A stretch of DNA of 64,000 nt from Knoxdaviesia capensis (GCA_001510575.1 LNGK01000008.1:3064687-3128686); one strand, 5' to 3'. Shown: positions 10,201 to 20,249, counted from the first letter of the stretch. A program made the numbers and translations. Notes: generated by a model not told the origin, from the sequence alone.

Positions 10201-13199
10201 GCCACTACAGTGATCCGCCCAACATTCGCATTACCTCCACCTCCATTCCTGCCACGGCGGGTCAGCGGCCCGTGTCATCTGGTGTTCATTCAAACTCATC
10301 AGGCACATTGACGAGCCGATCAATTCCGACGACATCCTCGGGCGGCTCAGATACTAAACGGACTATTGCACCCGGGAGTGTGTCGCATCTGATCTCCGAC
10401 CATGTCGGAAGCATGTACTTTGACCGGGAGAAACAAATATGGGTGAAGCGGAAGCGAGCCGGCACTATGGAGGCTGATCAAGCTGGCCCTTCTGGCAGCG
10501 CCATCGCTAGAACTAGCCGCCGCAGCCTTGGGTCAGAAGACAGCGAAGACGACCCGTTTGCTAACATCCCGGATCTGTCTGTCGATGTCACGCTCGAGCT
10601 CCGCACACTGAACAAGGCTGGTGTGGTTCCGACTGACCAGTCTTTGCTGGCGGCCGGCCCGGCGATTATGGCATCTCGTGGCCAGACAGATGGCACCCCG
10701 AATATCCTGCGCCAGCGTGGCGTGGTGACTCTCTCGCCCAATACCGCAGTCGATCCTGCCGTGGTTGACAGCCGAGCGCTCGATGAACTTGACAAGCTGG
10801 GATATATGAGCGTGTCGCCTGGATCACCCCCTAGCGACCATCTCATCTCCCCTTCCCACGACGATGAGAACGATGTCGATGAAGAACCCGAGCCTGCGGA
10901 AGAGGAAGCCGAGCACGAAATCACGATTAACGCCGGGCGCGAGAGCCCGGTGGTTGCGCGGCGTCGGAATCTCACAATTGCCTTTTCGTCGCCGATTGCC
11001 TCGTTCATTAAGGATTCAGGCAAGAAGTGTGACGATTCTGGCGAATTTTCCGAAAGTGTGGAGGTGGATTTCAAGGTCATCCATCCGGCGGCAAGACGGA
11101 CTGGCCCAGCCACACCAACGGGCCCACAATCGATTCCGCGGGGAGCATTGAAACACGGCTCGCAACAGCAGCAACAACAACGCAGTGCCAACATGTCTGC
11201 ACCCCGCCGCTCATCGGTGGCCTTCAAGGGACGCCCCGTGTCCCGGATCGACGAGCATGACGACGAAGATTACCATTCCGATGGCGACCACACCGACCAG
11301 CCTGCCGGTCAGGACGCTGAACCTGTCTCTCCTATTGATGTGTCGAGCCCGATAAACAAGGACCGCCAAGTCAGTATCATTGGTGACGCCAGCATTGTGA
11401 TTACTAGAGACTACACTCCGGATAAACGCAGGGCCAGTCTCAGCATGTTGGTGGCTACTCCTGTCGGTCGGGCCATTGCCTCGGTTCGCCGACCGGAGGC
11501 GGCCGATGTCCTTGTTCAGGCAATCGGCAACCTGTCTCTGAGCCCGATGTCGGAGTTCACCATGCACCAAGCTGACGAGGACTACGGATTGGAGGTTAGC
11601 TACGTGGTGGGAAATAACTATCTGGCCACCGGCGATGGTACGAAGCGGGTGTTGTCGCTGACCGTGCGGGATCTTGTTGACCGACTGTCGGAAGTTGAGC
11701 CGTTTGAGCCGTATTGGGAGAATTTCAGTGAACTGGATCTCCAGGACAAGCGCCTGTCGAGTCTACACATGCTGGACGAGTTCTGTGGCGACTTGGTGAA
11801 GCTCGATGCGTCCAACAACGAGCTGAGCCACCTTGAGGGTGTCCCCGGCGGCGTGCGCCAACTGAAGCTCACGCACAATGTGCTCTCGGAAATGACGTCG
11901 TGGGACCACCTGATGAACCTGCAGTACTTGGACATTTCTCACAACGAGCTCACCAGCCTCTCAGGCCTACGCCACCTGGTTCATCTGCGTACTCTACGGG
12001 CAGATAACAACCAGATCACCAGCTTGTCCGGGCTTGGAAATCACGACGGACTCCTGAGTGTGCGGCTGCGCAACAACTGCATTGACGAGCTTGATTTTGA
12101 GGGGGTGGCGCTGGAGCGGCTGTGCGAGCTTGATGTTTCCGGAAACCTGATCAGAATGGTCCGGGGCCTAGAGAACCTGCCTTCGCTGGCTACACTGAAG
12201 CTGCAGCGCAACCGGATCGAGGAGTTCGAAATCACCGACCGACTCTTGGCCCTGCGGCAACTGGAGTTGAGCGACAACGAGCTCCAAGAGCTCGATGTCA
12301 CCCATGTTCCCGGCCTGCGCCTGTTACACGCTGACCGGAACATGCTGACGACAGTGGCTGGTACGGCCGCCTTACGCCATCTGGATAGTGTGTCTCTGCG
12401 CGAACAACGCGGAGCAACGCCGCTTGACGTGACGGGGCTGCTGGCTTCAGCGTACGAAGTGCGGAAGTTGTTCCTATCGGGAAACTGCCTGGGCGAGTTT
12501 GCGCCCCCGGTCGACATGCTCAATCTCCAGCTTCTCGAGCTTGCGAATTGCGGGCTGCGCGAACTGCCGGCGCAGATGGGCCAGCTGATGCCGAACCTGC
12601 GCACGCTGAACCTCAACTTCAACGCCATTGCCGACCTGGCGCCGCTGCGCTACATCCCGCGCATGAAGCGCCTGTTGGTGGCGGGCAACCGGCTGTCTGA
12701 CTCGTCGGGGGTCACGCAGGTGCTGACCGAGTTCCCGCACCTGACGCAGCTCGATATGCGGGACAACCCGATGACGCTAGGCTTCTACGCGCCGCCCGTG
12801 GTTGCGGCGGCGGCGGCGGACATCTCCTCGAGCGCCGTGGTGGCCAAGCCGGCTAAGACCCGGAAGACTAGCGGCGGCTCAGCGGCGGGTGCAGATGCCA
12901 ACGCGCCCACTCCTTCCCATGAGACGGCGGTGCCGGTCGACCTGTTCGCATTGCCCGATGGCGACGCGGTGCGCGACGAGCTGTTTGCGCGGCGGCTGGA
13001 CGAGACGACGAAGGTGCGGCGCCGGTTGCACGGCTTGGTGTTTGCGCTGTGCTGCCGCAAGCTGCGCATGATGGACGGGCTGAAGGTCAACCGGGCGGCG
13101 CTTATGGCGCAGGATGCGGTGTTTGAGAAGCTGGTCACGGATGGACTAATTCCGGGTCCGGAGGTGGAGGAGCCGGCGGGCGAGGAGCAGTTGGCTTGA
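7287..13199 (+). CDS. sepK: Leucine-rich-repeat scaffold of the septation initiation network, Cdc11/Nud1 (SepK) type
   Basis: 1970 residues from ATG 7287, single exon. The first about 1450 residues are Ser/Pro-rich and disordered, beginning WLDSLSEDW and including a short poly-Gln run near residue 1292. From about residue 1480 to 1830 there are tandem leucine-rich repeats (LDASNNELSHLEG, LDISHNELTSLSG, LRADNNQITSLSG, LRTLNLNFNAI and others) with the LxxLxLxxN spacing, then a short basic helical tail. This layout, a long disordered N-terminus plus C-terminal LRRs, is that of S. pombe Cdc11 and S. cerevisiae Nud1, which anchor septation/mitotic-exit kinases at the spindle pole body; the A. nidulans homologue is SepK. 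It is longer than the yeast proteins. Family assignment rests on architecture, without an alignment. GC content at third positions rises sharply in the LRR part. Confidence 0.8.
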   Translation: MAHQAWLDSLSEDWVSQPPSADVSLLPSDSPQQSPPSPPESTQPSNAKKPASRLPVPITSGALRSPLVGAADRNASSILADRSPNISNIPTKARRKSRLSDEQPLAKPGRTVSNSTDMRAASTGTTNSVVHNTVARQSPGSNRGKYKGDTPEWRRRLLRGEVAYGEQRDLFCSAAAEGLESIFRPPEPVRQSIEEEEAEDDFNDDNASRARCETTLPSSPPLYSLRLRRDGRITREFDESLEQGYDEPSPSPSPRPDIAKKSMRYVTNSPSDADTSLREHSQVSPEVPAPSKRALVTRSSKEMFELDAGVDAVRKASNQSVMHNEDFSPIVMSPTKNKEGKIEFAPMDLPAKTLVERLDNLRLNQVLMDKTASPAVLNEALEGFKMDDTSFNPDSTGQFARLGGFLNTRRGGRSDEGSFRERLLSPGDSSEMLPEESLQASTPKRPPSIRLNSQRFPSDETDPAANNTQPEEDELVQAQVPTTPKSPHHPVPTLGKQDSGSPLKLFGPYDTFTNQMLVRRISQFEAQMSASPSDTSRDMAVDTTSQSHLKEGFVVSSRPQKGYQGKRDGTDPRAQMTTFGEGDLEGFEFSGEGSVIAGSPDSPPARPYGHRSAPSAEYSPDDDHERIRRRQTRKSSQGRSRVLSGSSAGGDTGDLQNHRLRASVNDQHWVGTPEADSSPDSKRPRASPSKYPTPKRRRTLHRSDIDHGRDGAVIDSHVQMQNVLGKKRTPELRPTAGGQLAAVIDSHPRPRSPTPSERSSVIREQHPFDPESSTNTRPAGTTSKQSPLRNMAIPFSANTSAVGQGLSTDRKPSILTQDYVDEAVKVLAMLRNRGRFPAGLESVQESNGEAGIQARAEEPEAAPADAYDVGGDASSEDSFQEPFSRPPSREGGGPLLRRVPQRQEDPEILDRLKKYQELSDMGDIISSSVRSVSAAQEAIRAERDMMNQILETVARDQQAHERISLSDLPADGHYSDPPNIRITSTSIPATAGQRPVSSGVHSNSSGTLTSRSIPTTSSGGSDTKRTIAPGSVSHLISDHVGSMYFDREKQIWVKRKRAGTMEADQAGPSGSAIARTSRRSLGSEDSEDDPFANIPDLSVDVTLELRTLNKAGVVPTDQSLLAAGPAIMASRGQTDGTPNILRQRGVVTLSPNTAVDPAVVDSRALDELDKLGYMSVSPGSPPSDHLISPSHDDENDVDEEPEPAEEEAEHEITINAGRESPVVARRRNLTIAFSSPIASFIKDSGKKCDDSGEFSESVEVDFKVIHPAARRTGPATPTGPQSIPRGALKHGSQQQQQQRSANMSAPRRSSVAFKGRPVSRIDEHDDEDYHSDGDHTDQPAGQDAEPVSPIDVSSPINKDRQVSIIGDASIVITRDYTPDKRRASLSMLVATPVGRAIASVRRPEAADVLVQAIGNLSLSPMSEFTMHQADEDYGLEVSYVVGNNYLATGDGTKRVLSLTVRDLVDRLSEVEPFEPYWENFSELDLQDKRLSSLHMLDEFCGDLVKLDASNNELSHLEGVPGGVRQLKLTHNVLSEMTSWDHLMNLQYLDISHNELTSLSGLRHLVHLRTLRADNNQITSLSGLGNHDGLLSVRLRNNCIDELDFEGVALERLCELDVSGNLIRMVRGLENLPSLATLKLQRNRIEEFEITDRLLALRQLELSDNELQELDVTHVPGLRLLHADRNMLTTVAGTAALRHLDSVSLREQRGATPLDVTGLLASAYEVRKLFLSGNCLGEFAPPVDMLNLQLLELANCGLRELPAQMGQLMPNLRTLNLNFNAIADLAPLRYIPRMKRLLVAGNRLSDSSGVTQVLTEFPHLTQLDMRDNPMTLGFYAPPVVAAAAADISSSAVVAKPAKTRKTSGGSAAGADANAPTPSHETAVPVDLFALPDGDAVRDELFARRLDETTKVRRRLHGLVFALCCRKLRMMDGLKVNRAALMAQDAVFEKLVTDGLIPGPEVEEPAGEEQLA

Positions 13200-13938
13200 A
13201 AAATAGAGCCCTATGTATGAGCATGATGGATTCGACTGTTTTGTGTGGTTTTTTATGGGCGCCTTGGTATTTCTTATGAGGACTTTGTTTTACACGGTAT
13301 CATTCTGGGGAGTTTGTCTACGTTAGGGGTATGGAGGGTGAAATCGCAGCACCGGGCTAATGTGTTACGGTCTGAGGAAGAGATGAGGTTTTTGCCATGT
13401 TGTTCTGTTACTGTCTTTTGCTGGCGTTGATGCTTTCTGTTTGGGGGAGTTATTCAAGCCCGATGGCCTCGGAGAGCAAAAAGCCCGATTGGTCTCATCC
13501 TAGATGAAATAAGGATTCACGATATCTTTGACGAAAATTTCCCTTCCGCCCTCTCTGACCTTCTGTGCCGTCGAGATTCAGTGTCTCGGGTGATTAATTC
13601 ATGAGACAGCAAAAAGTACCGGTTGGGCACCGAGGGAGAGATGCACGGAGGACGGACGAATCAGGCCAGTTGCTCAGTCACCAGATGGCGCGAGACTGCC
13701 GGAACGGCAATCGACTGGAATGCTCTCTGCCAAAGCCAGACAGATGTCTTGGTTTCCCCGTCTACTCCTCTGCATATCTCGTGATCGAGCCATCAAGTTA
13801 GGGATAAGGGTTAGAGTGGTTCGTCGCCTTGGAATCCAGGCAAGAGCGACGACGTCGAGGCAGGTGCAGAACGAGGGAAACATTCAGGGAAGGAAGCATT
13901 TTAGTGTAGGACATTTAGAAAATTAAATAAAAACTTGG

Positions 13939-13969
<31 letters not shown>

Positions 13970-15630
13970 GGAGAAGTAAACAAAGGCGATATACAGTACC
14001 AACCAAGTCAAGAGTCTTCGGACAGTTTATATGAGAAAACCGTGTGGAGTGTCCAACGACTTTTGACCTGGTATTGTATGTGAAACCTTCTCGAACACCG
14101 AATTACACGTATCGGCCGTGTTTTCTCCTCCTCCCCTCACAAAAACCTAAAACAGAAAGGACCCGGAGGGACGGAGAAGGAAGGCTCGGCCGTGCCCCGT
14201 TTTGTCCTATCGTGATTTTCCCATGGTTGAGCCGCCTCGAGATGTGTGCATGCATGCATGCAATACAGAATGCAGCTTCTGCGACGGCATATGTGATGTT
14301 GATGTCAGTCTGTCCAAAATCTTGCTTGTCACAAGACCATCTTTTCATGAATGCACGCACGCTGTAAGACAAGCAAACGCCTGAACCTGCCAGCTCACAG
14401 GCATATATATTTACAGGGATCCGCGCAAATCCACAGGCGGAAAATGCAAGCTAAAGAGATAATATGCGGCCGCCGCCTCAGCAACAGCAGTAGCGTCAGA
14501 ATATAGCCTGAAGCTCATAAAAGACAGCTCGCATACCTTCACATACGCACGCACACACACAGCTCAGTTGGTTGTGCACGTAATTTATCTGGGCCGTGGT
14601 CCAGAATCTTGGAGTTGATGTTGTTGATGCAAGCACTGTACGAATGCGCAAGGGGTCTTGAAAAGACTGCGTTTCGGCGTCCATCGCCCCTTCCCAGCCG
14701 AGACCAACACTTGTAGGGTGGGCTCCTTCCCCCCCCAAAAATGGCCGCTGCTCATTCCCGATTGCACCTCGTTCCTTCCGTCTCATCGCCAATTTGTGAT
14801 GCGTCGTGCGTATATCTGCCTCCTTACTCATTTACACTACACCTGAGTATGACTCTTTTGGGGGATTTGATTACATGATCGTCTGTTCCTTAACCTTTCA
14901 TATTTCATTCTCTCCCGAGAGATCTCCCATACTTTTCTTCTTTTATCCGGACGTCGCTGTTTTTATGTGACCAAAAAGGCATCACGAACTTCCAACTGCC
15001 TACGGAAAGGAAAGTCTGACCGCATAAGGACTTTTTCAGTCCTAGGACGGATATAGCTAATCTCGATTTCTCGCCCAAAAATCTTAATCATCACTCACTC
15101 AACCCGTTCTTTCTCGCCTTCTTCTCTCCATACGCGACGGCTCCCCCATTCCTCGGTCGACCCTGGAAAAAACCTCGCCCCCCTTTCAATATTCCTCGAT
15201 TCTTGAGCTTCTTCTCTTGCTTCATTTTTTTCTCCCTCTGTCAAGTTCTATATATTTTCTGCTGCTTGCCCAATCCTTGTCCTCTGTTTTTTTTTTTTTT
15301 TTTCATTGACTCGGCCTAAACCTCGTGATCCGACCCGGCCTGTGACTTCCACTTCGAACGACCGCTTCCGATGACTCGTGGCCCTTCCGGAGACCGCCGC
15401 GCACCGTAGCTTCCACCCGCCGTCAGCGTTTCCGGCTCGAGTCCCCCGACAAACCCGTTGTTGCGCGGCTTACCCACAATAGCTTTTCACTGGGGAGACC
15501 TTTTTACTGCCACTCCTCACCTCCTCCACGCTGAACACCCACCTGTAAATACCTTCGTCGCGATATCACAAACGACCTCTTTCTCGCCTCCCCCAAGTCC
15601 CCTGCACTCGCGTCATGGTCCTGGTTGCAA
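13200..15630. other. 2.4 kb intergenic region with long pyrimidine-rich leader
   Basis: No supported gene. It includes an AT dinucleotide run (13939-13965), a GCATGC-rich spot near 14247, a 17-base T run at 15287-15303 and a CT-rich stretch from about 14880 to 15600 that probably is promoter and 5' leader of the TBC gene. A 12-codon upstream frame starts near 15370 and a 30-codon one at 15615. Confidence 0.5.
13939..13965. repeat. AT dinucleotide microsatellite
   Basis: About 13 uninterrupted AT units in noncoding DNA. Confidence 0.9.
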
Positions 15631-15707
15631 ATGTGGGATATGGACTCCGAGACTTCCTCGCTGCCGCTGCCGCAACAGCAGCCGAATCAGCGCCCGGTTG
15701 CTCTTGA
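15615..15707 (+). promoter_or_regulatory. Upstream open reading frame overlapping the TBC start codon
   Basis: ATG at 15615 with G at -3 and G at +4 opens a 30-codon frame (MVLVANVGYG...) that runs past the TBC ATG at 15631 in another frame and stops at 15705-15707. If it is in the mature leader, scanning ribosomes would meet it first and translation of the GAP would be reduced. An unseen leader intron could remove it. Confidence 0.45.
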
Positions 15708-18700
15708 ACGATCGGTGTCGCAACAGAGTAACGCCTCAGCCCGCAGCCAACGCTCCTCGCGAAGTGTGCGCTCCCGTCGGTTACCGTCGCAAGTCTCTCA
15801 CACGTCCAGCTCGTCGTCATCTATCGCCCCCTCCGATAAATCTCTCGTGTCCTTTCCCTCGTTTTCTCCCGACTCGCCGCGCTCGCAGCCTCCTGATGTT
15901 TCCGCCCTGGCCGTTCCGTTTCACACTGGCCCCGGCGACAATGGCTCTTCGTCAAACTCGACCGCCCATAACTCTCATGGCGCTGCCTCGCGAACCGCTG
16001 TCCACCACCCTGCTGGGTCAATTGTCGAGAATCTGACCATGGATTCGTCCTACGACCCGTCCTCTTCCCTCCGGGAGGGTCTGTTCGACGACTCCCCTCT
16101 CTCCACGCAAAAGATTCCCGGCGCCCTTCACCTTGCCGACGACGAGCATATCGAAAGGTTGATCACTCGCCACGGTGCCGTGAACCTCATCCGACAGATC
16201 GCGGAAGATTTGGCTCAACGAGACGTGCAAATGTCCACTTTTCGGAGGCGGACCGAGGACCGCGAACGCGCTCTACGGAAAATCTGCCTAGAGTGCGGCC
16301 TGTCTAACCTCGACCTGGAAACGAGGCTACGCGTCGTCGAGCACGAACAACGGACCGGAAGCAATGTGAAACACCGCGCCGACAGTGTGCTTTCTGACAT
16401 GATGAGTGATGCTATGGCCGGCAGCGTTGGACTGCCTAAACACGGTGGCACCATCAGATCTGGCAACGACGCCACAATTCGCGCCAGCAGCGTATCACTT
16501 TCTGGAGCAACCATCTCGGGTGACAGCAGCAGCCATACCGGCAAGGGAACGTCGCGTGGCTGGAAAGACTACATCTGGGGTTCGGGCCACTCGGTCAAGA
16601 AGCAACAGGCTCGGACTATTCATGCTACTGGCGACCCGTTAAAACACCCCGCCATCGTTCGCGCCGCCGCTGCTGACCGGAGACCTCCTCTGCAGGATGA
16701 TCTCTTCAGCCCGCCGGACGACAACTCGTCACTGAAGTCATCCAGCCGATCTTCGAGCTTAAGCCGCCCTGCCCAGTCTGAGAATCCCCCCAAACCACAA
16801 TCCGTGTCGTTGGCTGGCCGCGCCTTGCGTCTTGTGGTTTCTGGTGCAACTTCATCTCCTTCGTCCGCCACTGCTGCCGGCGCCAGCAAAGATTCTGCCT
16901 CCATTTCCAGCCGCCGACGTTCGCAAACGACCCTCCCCAATGCGGCCGCGGCAGACTCATCCTCAGCGACGGCTACAGCTTCTTCTGGATCTTCAACCGC
17001 GACCCCTTCATCTACCGTCGGCGCTCGGCCCGGGGCAACGCGATCGTTGTCGATGCAGATTGGGCCAAAGGGTCTTATGCCAATGCGTCGTCCCACACCC
17101 GCACCCGTGTCTATTGCTATTGCGAACCGCTTCCCCGCAGCCGATCGCTGGGACACCATGACCCCAAGCCCTCCCAATTCGGCCTCCGTCAGACCCGAGA
17201 ATTTTGGCCCCGTCGAAATGGACACTATCCTACCGACCGACGTGCAGCCACCAGCACTTAACCACGACAACCATAACTACGGCGACGACGACCTGCTGAC
17301 CGATCGGTATGGTTTCATATATGATCAGCGCCGGAAGAAGCGCCAGAGGGAGGCTGCGGCCATTGCACGACAGATCAAGGGAGGCCAGAAGCCGCATGAA
17401 ATGCTCACCAATGGCCGCTCGAACCTCTCCCCTATTTTCACCGGTGACGACTCGACGGTTTCTGGCATCTCTAAGATAGATGACCGTCTTCCGTCGATGG
17501 ACGAGCGACCGCCCACTCCCACGTCGATCGATGCAGGCTCCACCGAAGAAGCCAAGCCGAAGCGCTGGCAGGACTACCTCAACATCGCCACTTTCCCCAC
17601 CGAGCTCCTCTCCCAGATGCCGGCCATTAGCGTCCAGTCTCTGGAGGTTCTGGAGGGAGTCATGGAGAGTGAGCCGGTGAAATCGGCTTCTCAGTCCACT
17701 ACCTCCACAGCTGGTTCCCGTGGGTTTGTTCCCACGCCGTCGGCTAGCACTACGACGACAACAGCAGTAGATTCCGAGCCTGCGGAGACCGCAACATCCA
17801 GCGCCGACGCGACCGTTGGCCCAGTGTTAGTTAAGGACGAGACTGAGCCGGTGAAGTTGCTGCTTCAGCAGTTAGACGATATGCACGACTCTCTGCAGCG
17901 CGATCGGACCGTGCGATGGAACGATTTCCTCCGCAAAGTTCGCGCAGAACGGCGGCGCGAGGGCGAAGCGGCTGTGGCCGCTGCCCATGCAGCGGCCGAG
18001 GCCCGGTTTGAGCGTCCCGCGGTCATCCTCCCGGAAGCGAAGCTGGCGGACGGGGAATTGATTGGAATATCGGGACTGGGAAACAAGGGCAAGGTTGGCC
18101 GGGCCAAGTGGAATGAGTTCCGCGCGCTGGTGCTAGGTGGAATTCCACTGGCATTCCGGTCCAAGGTGTGGTCGGAGTGCTCTGGCGCCAACAGCCTGCG
18201 CATCCCGGGCTCCTACGATGATCTAACGTCGCAGGCGGAAAAGGACGACGACCCTACCGTGGTGGCGCAGATTCAGATGGACATCTACCGAACCCTCACC
18301 GACAACATCTTCTTCCGGAAGGGACCGGGCGTTACAAAGCTCAATGAAGTGCTGCTTGCGTATGCGCGACGCAATCCCGAAGTGGGCTACTGCCAGGGAA
18401 TGAACTTGATTGCGGCCAACCTGCTCCTAATCATGCCGTCAGCCGAAGACGCGTTTTGGATCCTCACGTCGATCATCGAGGCGATTCTGCCGGCGGGCTA
18501 CTACGACCACAGCCTGTTGTCGTCGCGCGCCGACCAGCAGGTGCTGCGGCAGTACGTGCGCAAGATCCTGCCGCGGCTGTCGCAGCACCTGGACGAGCTG
18601 AGCATCGAGCTGGAGGCGCTGACGTTCCAGTGGTTCCTGAGCGTGTTCACCGACTGCCTGTCTGCGGAGGCGCTGTTCCGCGTGTGGGACGTGGTGCTCT

Positions 18701-19008
18701 CGACGAACGACGGCTCGACGTTCCTGTTCCAGGTGGCGCTAGCACTGCTCAAGCTCAACGAGCCGCAGCTGCTGCAGTGCGACACGCCGGCCGGCGTGTA
18801 CACGTACATCAACCACCAGATGACCAACCACGCCATCAGCATCGACGGGCTCATCCATGCGAGCGACGGGCTGAAGCGCGTGGTGCGGCGCGAGGATATC
18901 GAGGCGGCGCGCGCGAAGGCGATCGAGGCCGAGCGCGAGGCAGGCCGCCAGCGGGAAGAGGCGTCCAAGGCGCGGCGGGCGGCCAAGCGACGGGACGAGG
19001 CCAAGTAG
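15631..19008 (+). CDS. TBC-domain Rab GTPase-activating protein
   Basis: 1125 residues. The frame is open slightly upstream only through TTG; the first ATG is 15631 (MWDMDSET), and the Met at 15640 has better context (G at -3 and +4). Residues 1 to about 800 are Ser/Thr/Ala-rich and largely disordered. The TBC domain spans about 833-1045: IxxDxxR with the arginine finger R887 (IQMDIYR from 881) and YCQGM with the glutamine finger Q922. Both catalytic residues of TBC RabGAPs are present, so it should speed GTP hydrolysis by a Rab and act in membrane traffic; the target Rab cannot be read from the sequence. A charged Ala/Glu/Arg helix (about 1085-1125), probably a coiled coil, ends the protein. 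No GRAM or PH domain is seen. GC at third positions is much higher over the TBC domain than in the first half. Transcribed toward the convergent crotonase gene. Confidence 0.9.
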   Translation: MWDMDSETSSLPLPQQQPNQRPVALERSVSQQSNASARSQRSSRSVRSRRLPSQVSHTSSSSSSIAPSDKSLVSFPSFSPDSPRSQPPDVSALAVPFHTGPGDNGSSSNSTAHNSHGAASRTAVHHPAGSIVENLTMDSSYDPSSSLREGLFDDSPLSTQKIPGALHLADDEHIERLITRHGAVNLIRQIAEDLAQRDVQMSTFRRRTEDRERALRKICLECGLSNLDLETRLRVVEHEQRTGSNVKHRADSVLSDMMSDAMAGSVGLPKHGGTIRSGNDATIRASSVSLSGATISGDSSSHTGKGTSRGWKDYIWGSGHSVKKQQARTIHATGDPLKHPAIVRAAAADRRPPLQDDLFSPPDDNSSLKSSSRSSSLSRPAQSENPPKPQSVSLAGRALRLVVSGATSSPSSATAAGASKDSASISSRRRSQTTLPNAAAADSSSATATASSGSSTATPSSTVGARPGATRSLSMQIGPKGLMPMRRPTPAPVSIAIANRFPAADRWDTMTPSPPNSASVRPENFGPVEMDTILPTDVQPPALNHDNHNYGDDDLLTDRYGFIYDQRRKKRQREAAAIARQIKGGQKPHEMLTNGRSNLSPIFTGDDSTVSGISKIDDRLPSMDERPPTPTSIDAGSTEEAKPKRWQDYLNIATFPTELLSQMPAISVQSLEVLEGVMESEPVKSASQSTTSTAGSRGFVPTPSASTTTTTAVDSEPAETATSSADATVGPVLVKDETEPVKLLLQQLDDMHDSLQRDRTVRWNDFLRKVRAERRREGEAAVAAAHAAAEARFERPAVILPEAKLADGELIGISGLGNKGKVGRAKWNEFRALVLGGIPLAFRSKVWSECSGANSLRIPGSYDDLTSQAEKDDDPTVVAQIQMDIYRTLTDNIFFRKGPGVTKLNEVLLAYARRNPEVGYCQGMNLIAANLLLIMPSAEDAFWILTSIIEAILPAGYYDHSLLSSRADQQVLRQYVRKILPRLSQHLDELSIELEALTFQWFLSVFTDCLSAEALFRVWDVVLSTNDGSTFLFQVALALLKLNEPQLLQCDTPAGVYTYINHQMTNHAISIDGLIHASDGLKRVVRREDIEAARAKAIEAEREAGRQREEASKARRAAKRRDEAK

Positions 19009-19427
19009 GAGTCTCTTCTCTCTCTGATCTGCGCCCTTCAATTTTTCCGTTTTTCTTTTTTTTCTTGGAATACTTAGACATAAAGGCTTGCTTTGTATAT
19101 ACCCCCCGATGAAGAACCTCCCTTCGTTTTCTGGTTTTTCAATGCCTCATTGCTACGCATCGCTGTATCTTTTTTTTTTTTGGCGTACATGGACTTGCTT
19201 CAATTCAAGTGCATATAGTTTTTTCATACAGGACACTCGTGTGCGTCTGTCTTTTTCTTTTGCGCACGCATTGGGGAGTCGGGATTGGGTACATAAATAC
19301 ACAACAGATTCAACACGATACGCCAGCTGGTAGCACAAGAAGTATGTATATTCAAACGTGCGAGTAAATCAAAGAACAGATGCAAACAAATCCGCCATAT
19401 GCCATACCATGCCCCCACTAGTTACTC
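19009..19427. other. Convergent intergenic region
   Basis: About 420 bp between the 3' ends of two genes, T-rich on the plus strand near 19040-19180. It should contain both 3' untranslated regions. Nothing else is seen. Confidence 0.6.
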
Positions 19428-20249
19428 TTACAACTTTGGCCGGTTCTTCTCCTTGAAGGCGGCCCGGGCCTTCTCCTGCCGCTCCTCGTCGGCCTGGTAG
19501 ATAGCGGCCTCCCGCTTCTCACCAGCCTCCCAGCCCTCGCGGGTGAGCATGGCGACGCAATTGCGGTACATCTCGGTCTTCATGATGCCGTAGATGCCGG
19601 TCTGGGCCTTCTGCACGAGGTTGCGTTCCTGGGCGAGCGCGAGGGCTTCGTCGAGGCCGCCCAGCGCGTCGATGATGCCGGCGCCGAGGGCCTCGGGGCC
19701 GGGCACGCGCTTGGCCTCGAGCACGAGGGTGCGGTAGGCGGCGGGGGCGAGTTTCTCGCGGAAGATGGCGGTCATGGCGGGCTTGAGCGGGGCGCCGAAG
19801 TCGAGCTCGTTGAGGCAGAGGAAGCCGCGCGCGGGGTTGGCGACGCGGTAGTCGTGGAACATGGCGGTCATCAGGCCGCCGGCGAAGGCGTGGCCGGGCA
19901 TGACGGCGACGGTCGGCATGGGGTAGGTCAGCAGGCGGTGCCACAGGGCGTACAGCGCGTCGGCCCAGTAGGCGGCGCCGCCGGCCGACGCGTGGCCGAG
20001 GTCGAGGCCGTTGGAGTAGAACTTGGGGATGCCGCTGGTGGTCAGCACCACGCCCGGCGGGTACGAGAACTCGATGGTGTCGAGCGCGGCGATCAGCGCG
20101 TGGCACACCGGCGTCACCAGCCGGTTGTCGGGCGGGTAGGACAGCGTGAGGAGGTACACGCGCGGGCGCACCTCGGAGGCGGTCAGCGAGCCGCCGGGGT
20201 AGGCTTCGCACGGCGGGATGGGGATGGTGAAGAGTTCGGAGGCGGGCAT
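19428..20249 (-). CDS. Enoyl-CoA hydratase/isomerase (crotonase) family, possibly peroxisomal delta3,delta2-enoyl-CoA isomerase
   Basis: 273 residues from the ATG at 20249 (MPASELFTIPIPP). A more upstream Met at 20312 would add 21 Pro-rich residues and is less likely. The crotonase fold is recognisable: the oxyanion-hole segment GIPKFYSNGLDLG, then GHAFAGGLMTAMFHDYRV, then LNELDFG with E148 where delta3,delta2-enoyl-CoA isomerases place their catalytic glutamate. It probably shifts the double bond of unsaturated acyl-CoAs during beta-oxidation. The C-terminus ends PKL, a weak variant of the PTS1 peroxisomal signal (SKL-like), which would fit a peroxisomal role (inference). It is convergent with the TBC gene and divergent from ALG2. 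Codon use is very GC-rich. Plain hydratase or another crotonase activity cannot be excluded. Confidence 0.85.
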   Translation of the reverse strand: MPASELFTIPIPPCEAYPGGSLTASEVRPRVYLLTLSYPPDNRLVTPVCHALIAALDTIEFSYPPGVVLTTSGIPKFYSNGLDLGHASAGGAAYWADALYALWHRLLTYPMPTVAVMPGHAFAGGLMTAMFHDYRVANPARGFLCLNELDFGAPLKPAMTAIFREKLAPAAYRTLVLEAKRVPGPEALGAGIIDALGGLDEALALAQERNLVQKAQTGIYGIMKTEMYRNCVAMLTREGWEAGEKREAAIYQADEERQEKARAAFKEKNRPKL

